Source: Streptomyces netropsis (GTDB taxonomy: Bacteria > Actinomycetota > Actinomycetes > Streptomycetales > Streptomycetaceae). Taken from it: a stretch of DNA of 64,000 nucleotides. The stretch is from assembly GCF_014203545.1 (NCBI RefSeq), contig NZ_JACHJG010000004.1, forward strand, positions 337,266 to 401,265, given 5' to 3'. The notes under the pieces were generated by a model. That model saw nothing but the letters and a program-made list of their open reading frames with translations. It was not told the DNA's origin and did not search any database. Shown in pieces: positions 30,386 to 39,294 of this stretch; the first letter of the stretch is position 1; each line of letters opens with the position of its first letter. The position numbers and the translations under genes were made by a program.

Positions 30386-31735
30386 CTAGGTGCTGAGGAA
30401 CACGTTCTTGGTCTCGGTGAAGGCGGCCAGCGCGTCGGGCCCCAGTTCCCGGCCGAGGCCGGACTGCTTGAAGCCGCCGAACGGCGTCCAGTAGCGGACG
30501 CTGCTGTGGGAGTTGACGGAGAGGTTGCCCGCGGCGACGCCCCGCGAGACGCGGACGGCCCGGCCCACGTCCCGGGTCCAGATCGACCCGGACAGCCCGT
30601 AGGGGGTGGCGTTGGCGATGCGTACCGCGTCCGCCTCGTCCTCGAAGGGCAGGACGACGGCCACGGGCCCGAAGACCTCCTCGACGGCCGCGCGGTCGTC
30701 GGGGGAACCTTCCAGGACGGTCGCCGGGTACCAGAAGCCCTTGCCCGTGGGGGCATCGCCGCGGATCGCCGCGGGCGCGGACTCGGGGACGAAGGACCGT
30801 ACGCGCTCGCGGTGCGCGGCCGAGACGAGCGGGCCCATCTGGGTGGCCGGGTCGGTGGGGTCGCCGACCACGAAGCCCTTCACCGCGGGCTCCAGCAGTT
30901 CCATGAAGCGGTCGTAGACGCTTCGCTGCACGAGGATGCGGCTGCGGGCGCAGCAGTCCTGGCCGGTGTTGTCGAGGAACGAGCCGGGGGCGCTCGCGGC
31001 CGCCTGCTCGAGGTCGGCGTCGGCGAAGACGATGTTGGGGTTCTTGCCGCCGAGTTCGAGGGTCACGCGTTTCACGTTCGCCGCGCACTTGGCCATGATC
31101 TGCTTGCCGACCGCGGTGGAGCCGGTGAAGACGACCTTGGCGATGCCGGGGTGCTCCACGAGGGCGTCGCCCACGACGGGCCCGTCCCCCGGGAGGACCT
31201 GGAAGAGGCCCTCGGGCAGTCCGGCCGCCAGCGCGAGTTCGGCCAGCCGCAGGGCGGTGAGCGGGGTGGTCTCGGCCGGTTTGAGGAGGACGGCGTTGCC
31301 CGCGGCGAGCGCGGGGGCGAGGCCCCAGGCCGCGATGGGCATCGGGAAGTTCCACGGGGCGATGACGGCGATGACGCCGAGCGGCTCGTGGAAGGTGACG
31401 TTCAGCCCGCCGGCGACGGGGATCTGGCTGCCGGTGAGCCGCTCGACGCCGCCCGCGGCGTAGTCGAGCAGGTCACGGACGTTGCCCGCCTCCCAGCGGG
31501 CGTTGCCGACGGGGTGGCCGGCCTCCCGGACCTCCAGGAGCGCCAGCTCCTCGAGGTGGCTGTCGACGACGGCGGCGAAGCGGCGCAGTTGCCGGGCCCG
31601 GTCGCCGGGGGCGAGCGCCGCCCACCCGGCCTGGGCCCTTGCGGCCCGCACGACGGCGGCGTCGACGTCCTCCGGCGTGGCGGTGGGAACGGTCGCCACG
31701 ACCTCTTCGGTCGCCGGATTGATGATCTCGTGCAC
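30386..31735 (-). CDS. aldehyde dehydrogenase (NAD-dependent)
   Basis: The 449-residue enzyme has the nucleophile Cys261 in GQDCCARSR, the general base Glu in LELGGKNP, and the NAD-binding VFTGSTAVGK motif. GTG 31735 lies seven bases after AGGAG. It is encoded 101 bp after the glutamine synthetase-like gene, and probably oxidises the aldehyde of the gamma-glutamyl-amine intermediate to the acid. It is shorter at the N terminus than typical 480-500-residue relatives but contains all catalytic parts. Confidence 0.9.
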   Translation of the reverse strand: MHEIINPATEEVVATVPTATPEDVDAAVVRAARAQAGWAALAPGDRARQLRRFAAVVDSHLEELALLEVREAGHPVGNARWEAGNVRDLLDYAAGGVERLTGSQIPVAGGLNVTFHEPLGVIAVIAPWNFPMPIAAWGLAPALAAGNAVLLKPAETTPLTALRLAELALAAGLPEGLFQVLPGDGPVVGDALVEHPGIAKVVFTGSTAVGKQIMAKCAANVKRVTLELGGKNPNIVFADADLEQAAASAPGSFLDNTGQDCCARSRILVQRSVYDRFMELLEPAVKGFVVGDPTDPATQMGPLVSAAHRERVRSFVPESAPAAIRGDAPTGKGFWYPATVLEGSPDDRAAVEEVFGPVAVVLPFEDEADAVRIANATPYGLSGSIWTRDVGRAVRVSRGVAAGNLSVNSHSSVRYWTPFGGFKQSGLGRELGPDALAAFTETKNVFLST

Positions 31736-31836
31736 GTACAGCTCCTGGTTGTTCGCTTCTCGACCACTCGGCGAAAGCGCGGGGCTCGTTGTCGTCCGCG
31801 ACCCGGCCGCCTCGCGTGCGCCGCTCACGCGCGTCC

Positions 31837-33204
31837 TTACATCCGCTCGAAGGAGCGGAACCGCTCCCAGTCCGTGACGGCCGCGTCGTACGCCTCCTGC
31901 TCGACGCGTGCCATGTGCAGGTAGTGCTCGACCACCTCGTCGCCGAACGCGGCGCGCGCTATGGGGCTGTTGCCCCACAGTTCGGCGGCCTCGCGCAGCG
32001 TCGTCGGCACATGGGCGGCGTCGCCGGTGTAGGCGTTGCCGGTACAGGCCTCGGGCAGCTCCAGCTCGTTCTCGACGCCGTACAGGCCGGCGGCGACCAT
32101 GCCCGCGACGGCGAGGTAGGGGTTCACGTCACCGCCGGGCAGCCGGTTCTCGAAGCGGTGCGAGGGGCCGTGGCCGACGACGCGCAGGGCGCAGGTGCGG
32201 TTGTCCGGGCCCCAGGCGACGGCGGTGGGCGCGAAGGAACCCGGACGGAAGCGCTTGTAGGAGTTGATGTTCGGCGCGTACAGCAGGGTGAAGTCGCGCA
32301 GGGCGGCGAGCTGTCCGGCGAGGAAGTGCCGCATGGTCTTCGACATGCCGTACGGGCCGTCGTCGTCGGCCAGCACCGGCGCCCCGGTCTCGTCGCGCAG
32401 CGAGAGGTGGATGTGGCAGGAGTTGCCCTCGCGCTCGTCGTACTTGGCCATGAAGGTGAGCGCCATGCCCTCCTGGGCGGCGATCTCCTTGGCGCCGGTC
32501 TTGTAGACGGAGTGCTGGTCGCAGGTGGTCAGGGCGTCGTCGTAGACGAAGACGATCTCGTGCTGGCCGAGATTGCACTCGCCCTTCGCGGACTCCACCG
32601 TCATGCCGGCCGCGCCCATCTCGTTGCGGATGCGGCGCAGCAGCGGCTCGACGCGGCCGGTGCCGAGGACGGAGTAGTCGGCGTTGTACTGGTTGGCGGG
32701 GGTCATGCCGCGGTAGCCGCGGCCCCACGCCTCCTCGTAGGTGTCCTTGAAGACGATGAACTCCAGCTCGGTGCCCGCGTAGGCGGTCCAGCCGCGTTCG
32801 GCGAGCCGGTCGAGCTGGCCGCGCAGGATCTGCCGGGGCGAGGCGAGGACGGGGGAGCCGTCGTGCCAGGCGAGGTCGGCGGTGACGAGCGCGGTGCCGG
32901 GGTTCCAGGGGGCGAGGCGCAGGGTGGCGCTGTCGGCGTGCATGGCGAAGTCGCCGTAGCCGCGCTCCCAGGACGACATGGTGTAGCCGGCGACGGTGTT
33001 GAGGTCGACGTCCACGGCGAGGAGGTAGTTGCACCCCTCGGTGCCGTGCTCGAGGACCTGATCGAGGAAGTACCGGGCCGCGAACCGCTTGCCCTGGAGC
33101 CTTCCTTGCATATCGGTGAAGGCGAGGACGACAGTGTCGATCTCCCCGCGGTCGACGAGCATGCGCAGCTCCTCGACGGCGAGCGGGGGCGTGCGGTCTG
33201 CCAC
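31837..33204 (-). CDS. glnA4: glutamine synthetase-like gamma-glutamylamide synthetase (GlnA4 type)
   Basis: The 455-residue enzyme has the glutamine synthetase fold: beta-grasp N domain, then catalytic motifs ELEFIVF, NLGQHEIVF, GNSCHIHLSLRD and the ATP/ammonium site FAPTAVAWGPDNRTCALRVVG. It lacks the adenylylation loop tyrosine pattern of true GlnA. In S. coelicolor, as I recall, the equivalent GlnA4 joins glutamate to ethanolamine, the first step of its use as nitrogen source. Gene context (permease, amidohydrolase, aldehyde dehydrogenase) agrees. GTG 33204 has AGGAGG upstream. Confidence 0.88.
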   Translation of the reverse strand: MADRTPPLAVEELRMLVDRGEIDTVVLAFTDMQGRLQGKRFAARYFLDQVLEHGTEGCNYLLAVDVDLNTVAGYTMSSWERGYGDFAMHADSATLRLAPWNPGTALVTADLAWHDGSPVLASPRQILRGQLDRLAERGWTAYAGTELEFIVFKDTYEEAWGRGYRGMTPANQYNADYSVLGTGRVEPLLRRIRNEMGAAGMTVESAKGECNLGQHEIVFVYDDALTTCDQHSVYKTGAKEIAAQEGMALTFMAKYDEREGNSCHIHLSLRDETGAPVLADDDGPYGMSKTMRHFLAGQLAALRDFTLLYAPNINSYKRFRPGSFAPTAVAWGPDNRTCALRVVGHGPSHRFENRLPGGDVNPYLAVAGMVAAGLYGVENELELPEACTGNAYTGDAAHVPTTLREAAELWGNSPIARAAFGDEVVEHYLHMARVEQEAYDAAVTDWERFRSFERM

Positions 33205-33232
33205 AGTGTTGCCTCCTGTCGGTGCGACCGGA

Positions 33233-33256
33233 GGTCTTAAGGTAGGCCCGTAGACC
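33233..33256. promoter_or_regulatory. inverted repeat between glnA4-like and FadR-type genes
   Basis: GGTCT (33233-33237) and AGACC (33252-33256) form a 5-bp inverted repeat with a 14-base spacer in the 72-bp divergent gap. This is a natural site for autoregulation by the FadR-type protein. Confidence 0.4.
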
Positions 33257-33276
33257 ATTGATTGGGAAGGGGCTTC

Positions 33277-34026
33277 ATGAACTCGATGGACGCGGCGGGC
33301 GGAAGCGGTGCGGACCGGCTGGCGCCGGTACTGCGGCCGGTCCGCGCGGGCAACGGCTTCGAGGAGGCCCTGGAGCAGATACTCCAGATCGTGCGCCTGG
33401 GCCTGGTCGCGCACGGCGAACGACTGCCCGCCGAGCGCGAGTTGGCCGAGCGGCTCCAGATCAGCCGGGTGACGCTGCGCGAGGTGCTGAAAGTGCTCCA
33501 GGACCAGGGGCTGGTGGAGAGCCGGCGCGGCCGGTACGGCGGCACGTTCGTCCTCGATCGCCCGGCGGCGCCGGCCGCGACCGGCGCGGAGGAGCTGCGG
33601 CGGCGGGTGGCGACGGTGGACGTCGAGGACACGCTGCGCTTCCGCGAGGTCCTGGAGGTGGGCGCGGCCGGACTGTGCGCCGCGCACGGGCTGACCCGCG
33701 ACCAGGGCGCCCGGCTGCGCGGGGCGCTGGCCGCCACCCACGACGCGCCGCTCGCCGACTACCGCCGGCTGGACACGATGCTGCATCTGACCCTCGCGGA
33801 ACTGTCCGGCTCCCCCTCCCTCGCCGCCCAGTACGCCGCGGTCCGGGCTTCGGTCAACGACCTGCTGGACTGCATCCCCCTGCTGGTGCGGAACCTGGAG
33901 CACTCGCAGGCGCAGCACACCGCGCTGGTCGAGGCGGTCCTGGACGGGGACGCGGACGGGGCGCGCGAGGTGATGCGGGAGCACTGCTGCGGCACGGCGG
34001 CCCTTCTGCGGGGATTTCTCGGCTGA
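33277..34026 (+). CDS. FadR/GntR-family regulator of the amine-utilisation genes
   Basis: The 249-residue protein has a GntR winged helix (about 25-95; LPAERELAERLQISRVTLREVLKVL) and an FCD ligand-binding domain (about 110-240) with conserved Arg/His residues that usually bind a metal and a carboxylate effector. ATG 33277 follows GGGAAGGGG at four bases. It is divergent from the glnA4-like gene and upstream of the permease, so it probably represses both in the absence of the amine or its product. Confidence 0.87.
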   Translation: MNSMDAAGGSGADRLAPVLRPVRAGNGFEEALEQILQIVRLGLVAHGERLPAERELAERLQISRVTLREVLKVLQDQGLVESRRGRYGGTFVLDRPAAPAATGAEELRRRVATVDVEDTLRFREVLEVGAAGLCAAHGLTRDQGARLRGALAATHDAPLADYRRLDTMLHLTLAELSGSPSLAAQYAAVRASVNDLLDCIPLLVRNLEHSQAQHTALVEAVLDGDADGAREVMREHCCGTAALLRGFLG

Positions 34027-34053
34027 GTAACGCGCTGGTAACCAGCGTTTTAC
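34027..34053. promoter_or_regulatory. GlnR-like half-site row upstream of the permease
   Basis: GTAAC (34027-34031), GTAAC (34038-34042) and TTTAC (34049-34053) are spaced by exactly six bases, matching the gTnAC-n6 pitch of GlnR boxes. The same stretch holds a 15-base palindrome (CGCTGGTAACCAGCG), so a simple hairpin terminator for the regulator gene is the alternative explanation. Confidence 0.3.
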
Positions 34054-34086
34054 GCAAGGGGGTTGCTTTTCGGTCGACGCCACGGC

Positions 34087-34108
34087 AAAGGTATGGCGCA
34101 AAACCTTT
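34087..34108. promoter_or_regulatory. inverted repeat upstream of the permease start
   Basis: AAAGGT (34087-34092) and ACCTTT (34103-34108) form an inverted repeat centred 33 bp before the permease ATG, a likely operator. It is more AT-rich than its surroundings. Confidence 0.4.
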
Positions 34109-34130
34109 ACCCCCGAGGCAGGAGCGGCTC

Positions 34131-35600
34131 ATGGCCGATCGCACGGAGTCACCCAGCGCACCGCCGGCCGCCCCGTCCGGGGAGGGCTCCGACTCGCAGG
34201 CCTATCTGGACAAACGCACCCTGCGCCGGGGCAGCGCGGGCCCCCTGCTGCTCACCGGCCTGGGCGTGGCGTACGTCGTCTCCGGTGACTTCTCCGGCTG
34301 GAACTTCGGTCTCGCGCACGGCGGCTTCGGCGGACTCGCCATCGCCGCCGTCCTGATGGGCCTGATGTACACCTGCATGGTCTTCGCACTCGCCGAGCTG
34401 GCGTCCATCCTGCCCACCGCCGGCGGCGGTTACGGCTTCGCCCGCCGTGCGCTCGGCCCCTGGGGCGGTTTCCTCACCGGGACCGCGATCCTCATCGAGT
34501 ACGTCCTCGCGCCCGCCGCGATCTCCCTCTTCATCGGCGACTACGTCGAGTCGCTGCACCTGTTCGGCCTCACCTCCGGCTGGCCGGTGTACCTGGCCTG
34601 CTTCGTCATCTTCATCGGCATCCATCTGTGGGGCGTCGGCGAGGCCCTGCGGTTCAGCTTCGTGGTCACCGGCATCGCGGTCGCCGCGCTGCTGGTCTTC
34701 GCGGTCGGCGCGTTCACCGACTTCGACGCCGGGCGGCTGCACGACATCCCCGTCGACCCGGACGCGTTCGGCGCCTCCTCCTGGCTGCCGTTCGGGCTGC
34801 TGGGCATCTGGGCGGCGTTCCCGTTCGGCATGTGGTTCTTCCTGGGGGTCGAAGGCGTGCCGCTGGCCGCCGAGGAGACCAAGGACCCCGCGCGCACCCT
34901 GCCGCGCGCCATGGCCACCGCCATGGGCATCCTGCTGCTCCTCGCCCTGCTCACCTTCCTCGCCTCCACGGGCGCCGGCGGCGCCGACGCCATGAAGGAC
35001 GCGGGCAACCCGCTCGTCGCCGCGCTCCAGGACGACGGCCACCCCACCACGCTGGGCCGCATCGTCAACTACGCGGGGCTCGCCGGGCTCGTGGCCTCCT
35101 TCTTCTCCCTCATCTACGCCGGCTCCCGGCAGCTCTTCGCCCTCTCCCGGGCCGGCTACCTGCCCCGCTTCCTCTCCCTCACCAGCCGCCGCAAGGCCCC
35201 CTATCTCGGTCTGCTGGTGCCCGGCGCGCTCGGCTTCGCCCTGGCCGCGGCGAGCGGGGACGGGGCGCGCATGCTCAACGTCGCCGTCTTCGGCGCCACC
35301 ATCTCGTACGCCCTGATGTCGCTCTCCCACATCGTGCTCCGCCGCCGCGAACCCGGTCTCGCCCGCCCGTACCGCACCCCCGGCGGCGTCGTCACCTCGA
35401 CGGTCGCCTTCGTGCTGGCCTGCTCGGCGCTGGTGGCCACCTTCCTGGTGGACGTCACCGCGGCGGTCATCGCCCTGTGCGTGTACGCCGTGGCCGCGGG
35501 CTACTTCGCCTTCTACAGCCGGCACCGGCTGGTGGCGAGCGCCCCCGAGGAGGAATTCGCCGCACTGGCCGCGGCCGAGGCAGAGTTGGCACGCGAATGA
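34131..35600 (+). CDS. APC-family permease (ethanolamine permease-like)
   Basis: The 489-residue protein has about twelve transmembrane segments and begins with a 30-residue hydrophilic tail. The first helix motif SGDFSGWNFG and FALAELASILPTAGGGYGFARRALGP are characteristic of the Eat ethanolamine-permease subgroup. ATG 34131 follows AGGAG. Its stop overlaps an ATG of the downstream amidohydrolase frame. It presumably brings in the amine handled by the glnA4-like enzyme. Confidence 0.87.
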   Translation: MADRTESPSAPPAAPSGEGSDSQAYLDKRTLRRGSAGPLLLTGLGVAYVVSGDFSGWNFGLAHGGFGGLAIAAVLMGLMYTCMVFALAELASILPTAGGGYGFARRALGPWGGFLTGTAILIEYVLAPAAISLFIGDYVESLHLFGLTSGWPVYLACFVIFIGIHLWGVGEALRFSFVVTGIAVAALLVFAVGAFTDFDAGRLHDIPVDPDAFGASSWLPFGLLGIWAAFPFGMWFFLGVEGVPLAAEETKDPARTLPRAMATAMGILLLLALLTFLASTGAGGADAMKDAGNPLVAALQDDGHPTTLGRIVNYAGLAGLVASFFSLIYAGSRQLFALSRAGYLPRFLSLTSRRKAPYLGLLVPGALGFALAAASGDGARMLNVAVFGATISYALMSLSHIVLRRREPGLARPYRTPGGVVTSTVAFVLACSALVATFLVDVTAAVIALCVYAVAAGYFAFYSRHRLVASAPEEEFAALAAAEAELARE

Positions 35601-35647
35601 CCACGCCGCCGCGTACGGACGCGGGCGGGGCAAGGGGAGGAAGAACG

Positions 35648-36358
35648 TTGGACAACCAGCCGCTGATCGGTGTCACCACGTACCTCACGCAGGCCCGTTG
35701 GGGGGTGGCGTGGGACCTCCCGGCCGCGCTGCTCCCGGCCGCCTACCCCCGGTACGTACAGCGGGCCGGCGGCCTGGCCGTGATGCTGCCGCCCGACGAC
35801 CCGGCCACCGCCGCCGCGGTGGTCCGGCGCCTCGACGGTCTGGTCCTCGCCGGCGGCGAGGACCTGGACCCGGCGCTGTACGGCGACCGGCCGCACCCCC
35901 GCGCGGGCGCCCCGGTGCCCGAGCGGGACCGCTGGGAGCTGGCGCTGCTGGCCGCCGCGCTGGAACAGGACGTACCGGTGCTCGGCATCTGCCGCGGCAT
36001 GCAGCTGATGAACGTCCACGCCGGCGGCACGCTCATCCAGCACCTGCCGGACGAGGTGGGGCACGAGGACCACAACCCGGTGGCGGGTTCCTTCACCGAA
36101 CATCCGGTCAAGCCGGTGCCGGGCACCTTCACCGGCGGGCTGCTGCCCGAGAGCTGCGACGTGGCCACCCACCACCACCAGGCGGTGGACCGCCTCGGCG
36201 AGGGCCTCGTCGCGACGGCCCACGCGGAGGACGGCACGGTCGAGGCCCTGGAGTACCCGGGCGATTCCTTCCGGGTGGGCGTCCAGTGGCACCCGGAGGC
36301 CCGGGACGACCTGCGTCTGATCGAGGCCCTGGTGCACGCCGCGGCCCGGCGGGGCTGA
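35648..36358 (+). CDS. gamma-glutamyl amidohydrolase (PuuD-like, class I glutamine amidotransferase fold)
   Basis: The 236-residue enzyme has the nucleophile Cys115 in GICRGMQ and the His/Glu pair in VQWHPEA, typical of the C26 peptidases that release glutamate from gamma-glutamyl compounds. It should complete the pathway begun by the glutamylation enzyme. TTG 35648 was chosen because GGGGAGGAAG lies directly upstream and the protein family starts near DNQPLIGV. The alternative is ATG 35597, which overlaps the permease stop in ATGA and adds 17 residues. Confidence 0.88.
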   Translation: MDNQPLIGVTTYLTQARWGVAWDLPAALLPAAYPRYVQRAGGLAVMLPPDDPATAAAVVRRLDGLVLAGGEDLDPALYGDRPHPRAGAPVPERDRWELALLAAALEQDVPVLGICRGMQLMNVHAGGTLIQHLPDEVGHEDHNPVAGSFTEHPVKPVPGTFTGGLLPESCDVATHHHQAVDRLGEGLVATAHAEDGTVEALEYPGDSFRVGVQWHPEARDDLRLIEALVHAAARRG

Positions 36359-36377
36359 GCTCCCGGACGGGCCGGGC

Positions 36378-37334
36378 TCAGCGCGTCAGCCCCAGGAGGT
36401 CCCGGGCCGGGCCCGTGGGGCGGTGGCCCGTGGGCCAGACGGCGCGCAGGTCGCGGCGGAGGCCCACGCCCGGGACCGGGATCTCCACCAGACGGCGGGC
36501 CGCCAGCTCCTCGCCGACGGCCAGTTCGCTGAGGACCGAGGGGCCGGCACCACTGACGACGGCCGCCTTGGCGGCGGTCGTCGAGGCCAGTTCCAGCAGC
36601 GGCTCCGCCACGCCCCCGTGCGAGGCCAGCGCCGCGTCCAGGACCTGCCGGGTGCCCGAGCCGCGCTCCCGGAGGATGAGCGGGGTCGCCGCCAGTTCCG
36701 CCGCGTCCAGCGGGGCGCGGCGGCGGGCCCACGGGTGGCCGGGCGCGGTGACGACCACGAGCCGGTCGTGGCCGATGACCGCGCCGTCCAGGCCGGGCGG
36801 CACCGCCAGGCCCTCGACGAAGCCGAGGTCGGCCTCCGCGGCCAGCAGCCGCTCGGCGACGGCCGACGAGTTCCCGGCGAGCAGCGAGACCGCCGTGCCG
36901 GGCCGCGACGTCCGCAGGGCGATCAGCCAGCCCGGCAGCAGATACTCCGCGATGGTCATGCTGGCCGCCACCCGCAGCCGCGAGTCCCGGCGGCCCCGCA
37001 GCGCCTGCGCCCCGGCGTCGAAGGCCTCGGCCGCCTCCACGATCCGCCGGGCCCAGTCGGTGACGAGCACCCCGGCGTCGGTCAGCCGTGAGCCGCGCGG
37101 GGACCGCTCGACGAGCGCTACGCCGAGCATCCGCTCCATGGTCCGCACCCGGCTGCTGGCGGCCGGCTGGGTGATGCCCAGCTCCCGCGCCGCCCGCCCG
37201 AGGCTCCCCAGCCGCGCCACGGCGAGCAGCAGCTCCAGCGCCCCGAGGTCCGGCACCCGGTGCGCGAGCATCCCGCCGGGCGGGACGGCGGTCTCCGACG
37301 ACGGCCGTCCGCTGCCCGCACCCGCTTCACTCAT
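36378..37334 (-). CDS. LysR-family regulator
   Basis: The 318-residue regulator has a LysR helix-turn-helix (about 30-90; GSLGRAARELGITQPAASSRV) and a periplasmic-binding-protein-like effector domain. It is divergent from the TDT transporter, which it probably controls. The ATG start is preceded by TAAAGT six bases upstream, so initiation may be leaderless. Confidence 0.9.
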   Translation of the reverse strand: MSEAGAGSGRPSSETAVPPGGMLAHRVPDLGALELLLAVARLGSLGRAARELGITQPAASSRVRTMERMLGVALVERSPRGSRLTDAGVLVTDWARRIVEAAEAFDAGAQALRGRRDSRLRVAASMTIAEYLLPGWLIALRTSRPGTAVSLLAGNSSAVAERLLAAEADLGFVEGLAVPPGLDGAVIGHDRLVVVTAPGHPWARRRAPLDAAELAATPLILRERGSGTRQVLDAALASHGGVAEPLLELASTTAAKAAVVSGAGPSVLSELAVGEELAARRLVEIPVPGVGLRRDLRAVWPTGHRPTGPARDLLGLTR

Positions 37335-37356
37335 AAGCCCACTTTATGCCCTCATA
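37330..37356. promoter_or_regulatory. CTCATA direct repeat at the LysR/TDT divergent promoter
   Basis: CTCATA occurs at 37330-37335 and 37351-37356, exactly two helical turns apart. The first overlaps the LysR start codon, and AT-rich sequence fills the space between. LysR proteins bind such same-face sites. Confidence 0.4.
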
Positions 37357-37404
37357 GGTCCGTGGTCCCTGGTGGCCGGCGCCGCCCGGCCCCACCGTTG
37401 AACC

Positions 37405-38562
37405 ATGACCACGCTCACGCACCCGCGCCCCAGTCCCCTCCTCCGGCCCCTGCCCCGGCCGGGCGTCCGGCACCTCGGGCCGAACTGGTACGCCGCCGTG
37501 ATGGGCACCGCGATCGTGGCGGGGTCCGGGGCGGCGCTGCCCGTGCGGGTGCCCGGGCTGCGCGGGGCGCTGGAGATGGTGTGGGGGCTGGCCGCGCTGG
37601 CACTGATCGTGCTCGTCGTCGCGCGGGCCGCGCACTGGGGGCGGCATTCCGATCAGGCCAGGCGGCACCTGGCCGATCCCGCCGTCGCCCCGTTCTACGG
37701 GTGCCTGGCGATGGCGCTCCTCGCCGTCGGCGGTGCCACGCTCTCCGTGGGGGCAGGCGTCATCGGCGAACCCGCGGCGGTGGCCGTCGACGCCGTGCTC
37801 TGGGTGGTCGGCACGGTGATCGGGCTGGCCGCCGCGGCGGGCATTCCGTATCTGATGGTGACCCGGCACTCGATAGCGCCGGGCAGCGCCTCCCCCGTGT
37901 GGCTGCTGCCCGTCGTCGCCCCCATGGTGTCCGCGGCGCTCGGCCCGGCCCTCGTGCCGCGGCTGCCCGCCGGGCAGTGGCGGGAGGCGATGCTCCTGGG
38001 CTGTTACGCGATGTTCGGCATGAGCCTGCTGGCCGTCCTGATCATGCTGCCGGTCGTCTTCGGCCGGCTCGTGCACCACGGCCCGCTGCCCCTCGCCCTG
38101 ACGCCGACGCTCTTCCTCGTGCTCGGCCCGCTGGGCCAGTCGACGACCGCCGTGGGCAACCTCGCCGACGCGGCCCCCGGCGCCGTCGCCGCGCCCCACG
38201 CACACGCGGCGGCCTCCTTCGCCGTGCTGTACGGCGTCCCGGTGACGGGCTTCGCGCTGCTGTGGCTCGCGCTCGCCACGGCCATGACGGTCCGCGCCTT
38301 CCGCGGCGGGATGCGCTTCGCGATGACCTGGTGGGGCTTCACCTTCCCCGTCGGCACCTGCGTGACGGGCGCCGCGGGACTCGCCCGTCACACCGGGCTG
38401 ACCGCCTTCACGTACCTGGCGGTCGGGCTCTACGCCCTGCTCGTCGTGGCGTGGGCCGTCGCCGCGTCGGGCACGCTGCGCGGGCTGTTCAGCGGCCGGC
38501 TGCTGCGAGCGCCGCTCCCAGCACCTGCGGCGCCCGGGTCAGCGACGGTCCGTACCACGTGA
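37405..38562 (+). CDS. TDT-family (tellurite-resistance/C4-dicarboxylate, SLAC1-like) transporter
   Basis: The 385-residue integral membrane protein has ten hydrophobic segments and the family's opening GPNWYAAVMGTAIVA. Members carry anions such as dicarboxylates, sulfite or chloride. Its last 74 bases overlap, antiparallel, the 3' end of the BtuF-like gene. Expression is probably set by the divergent LysR regulator. Confidence 0.87.
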   Translation: MTTLTHPRPSPLLRPLPRPGVRHLGPNWYAAVMGTAIVAGSGAALPVRVPGLRGALEMVWGLAALALIVLVVARAAHWGRHSDQARRHLADPAVAPFYGCLAMALLAVGGATLSVGAGVIGEPAAVAVDAVLWVVGTVIGLAAAAGIPYLMVTRHSIAPGSASPVWLLPVVAPMVSAALGPALVPRLPAGQWREAMLLGCYAMFGMSLLAVLIMLPVVFGRLVHHGPLPLALTPTLFLVLGPLGQSTTAVGNLADAAPGAVAAPHAHAAASFAVLYGVPVTGFALLWLALATAMTVRAFRGGMRFAMTWWGFTFPVGTCVTGAAGLARHTGLTAFTYLAVGLYALLVVAWAVAASGTLRGLFSGRLLRAPLPAPAAPGSATVRTT

Positions 38563-39229
38563 GATGACGGCCGCTGACCAGCGCCGACGGCAGCCCGGGG
38601 AACGCTTCCGGACCGTCGTCGGCGCTGAAGCGGTACGGCTCGTCGGGCAGGACGACGAGGTCGGCGCCGCAGGCGTTCAGCTCCTCCAGCGGGATCCGCG
38701 GATAGCGCTCGCCGTGCCCGGCGTGGATGTTGACCACACCGAGCCGGGCGAGCACGTCGCCCGCGAAGGTGTCGCGGCCGAGGACCATCCACGGCCGCCG
38801 CCACACCGGCACCACCGCCCGGCGGGGCGGGCCCGGGGCGGTGACGTCCCGCCACGCGTCCTCCGCGTCGCCCAGCCACCCGGGCCGGGCGAGCCCGCAG
38901 CCGCGCACCAGGACCCGCTCCAGTTCTCTGAACGCCTGGTCCAGCGAGCGCACTTCGGTGACCAGCACCTCCAGCCCGGCGGCGCGCAGCGCGCCGAGGT
39001 CGGGGGCGCGGTTCTCCTCCTCGTTGGCGATGACGAGGTCGGGCGCGAGGGCGGCGATCCGGCCCAGGTCGGGGTTCTTGGTGCCCCCGATCCGTACGAC
39101 GTCGAGCCCGGCGGGGTGCTCGCACCAGTCGGTGGCCCCGACGAGCAGCTCGGGCGCACCGGCGGCCACGGCCTCGGTGAGGGAGGGGACGAGGGAGACG
39201 ACGCGCCGTACGGCGCTGTGACCGGCCAT
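38489..39229 (-). CDS. BtuF-like substrate-binding-domain protein without signal peptide
   Basis: The 246-residue protein has the helical-backbone (class III) metal/cobalamin-binding fold: VVSLVPSLTEAVAA at the N terminus, APDLVIANEEEN in the middle. No signal peptide or lipobox is present and no BtuC/BtuD partner is near, so it is probably cytoplasmic and may not serve a transporter. Its 3' end overlaps the TDT gene by 74 bp. Confidence 0.82.
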   Translation of the reverse strand: MAGHSAVRRVVSLVPSLTEAVAAGAPELLVGATDWCEHPAGLDVVRIGGTKNPDLGRIAALAPDLVIANEEENRAPDLGALRAAGLEVLVTEVRSLDQAFRELERVLVRGCGLARPGWLGDAEDAWRDVTAPGPPRRAVVPVWRRPWMVLGRDTFAGDVLARLGVVNIHAGHGERYPRIPLEELNACGADLVVLPDEPYRFSADDGPEAFPGLPSALVSGRHLTWYGPSLTRAPQVLGAALAAAGR

Positions 39230-39294
39230 CCGTCCACCGTACGGCCGTACGAGCCCCTTTGGGGCTCTTGGCGGTGACCTCGAACGCCGGACGG

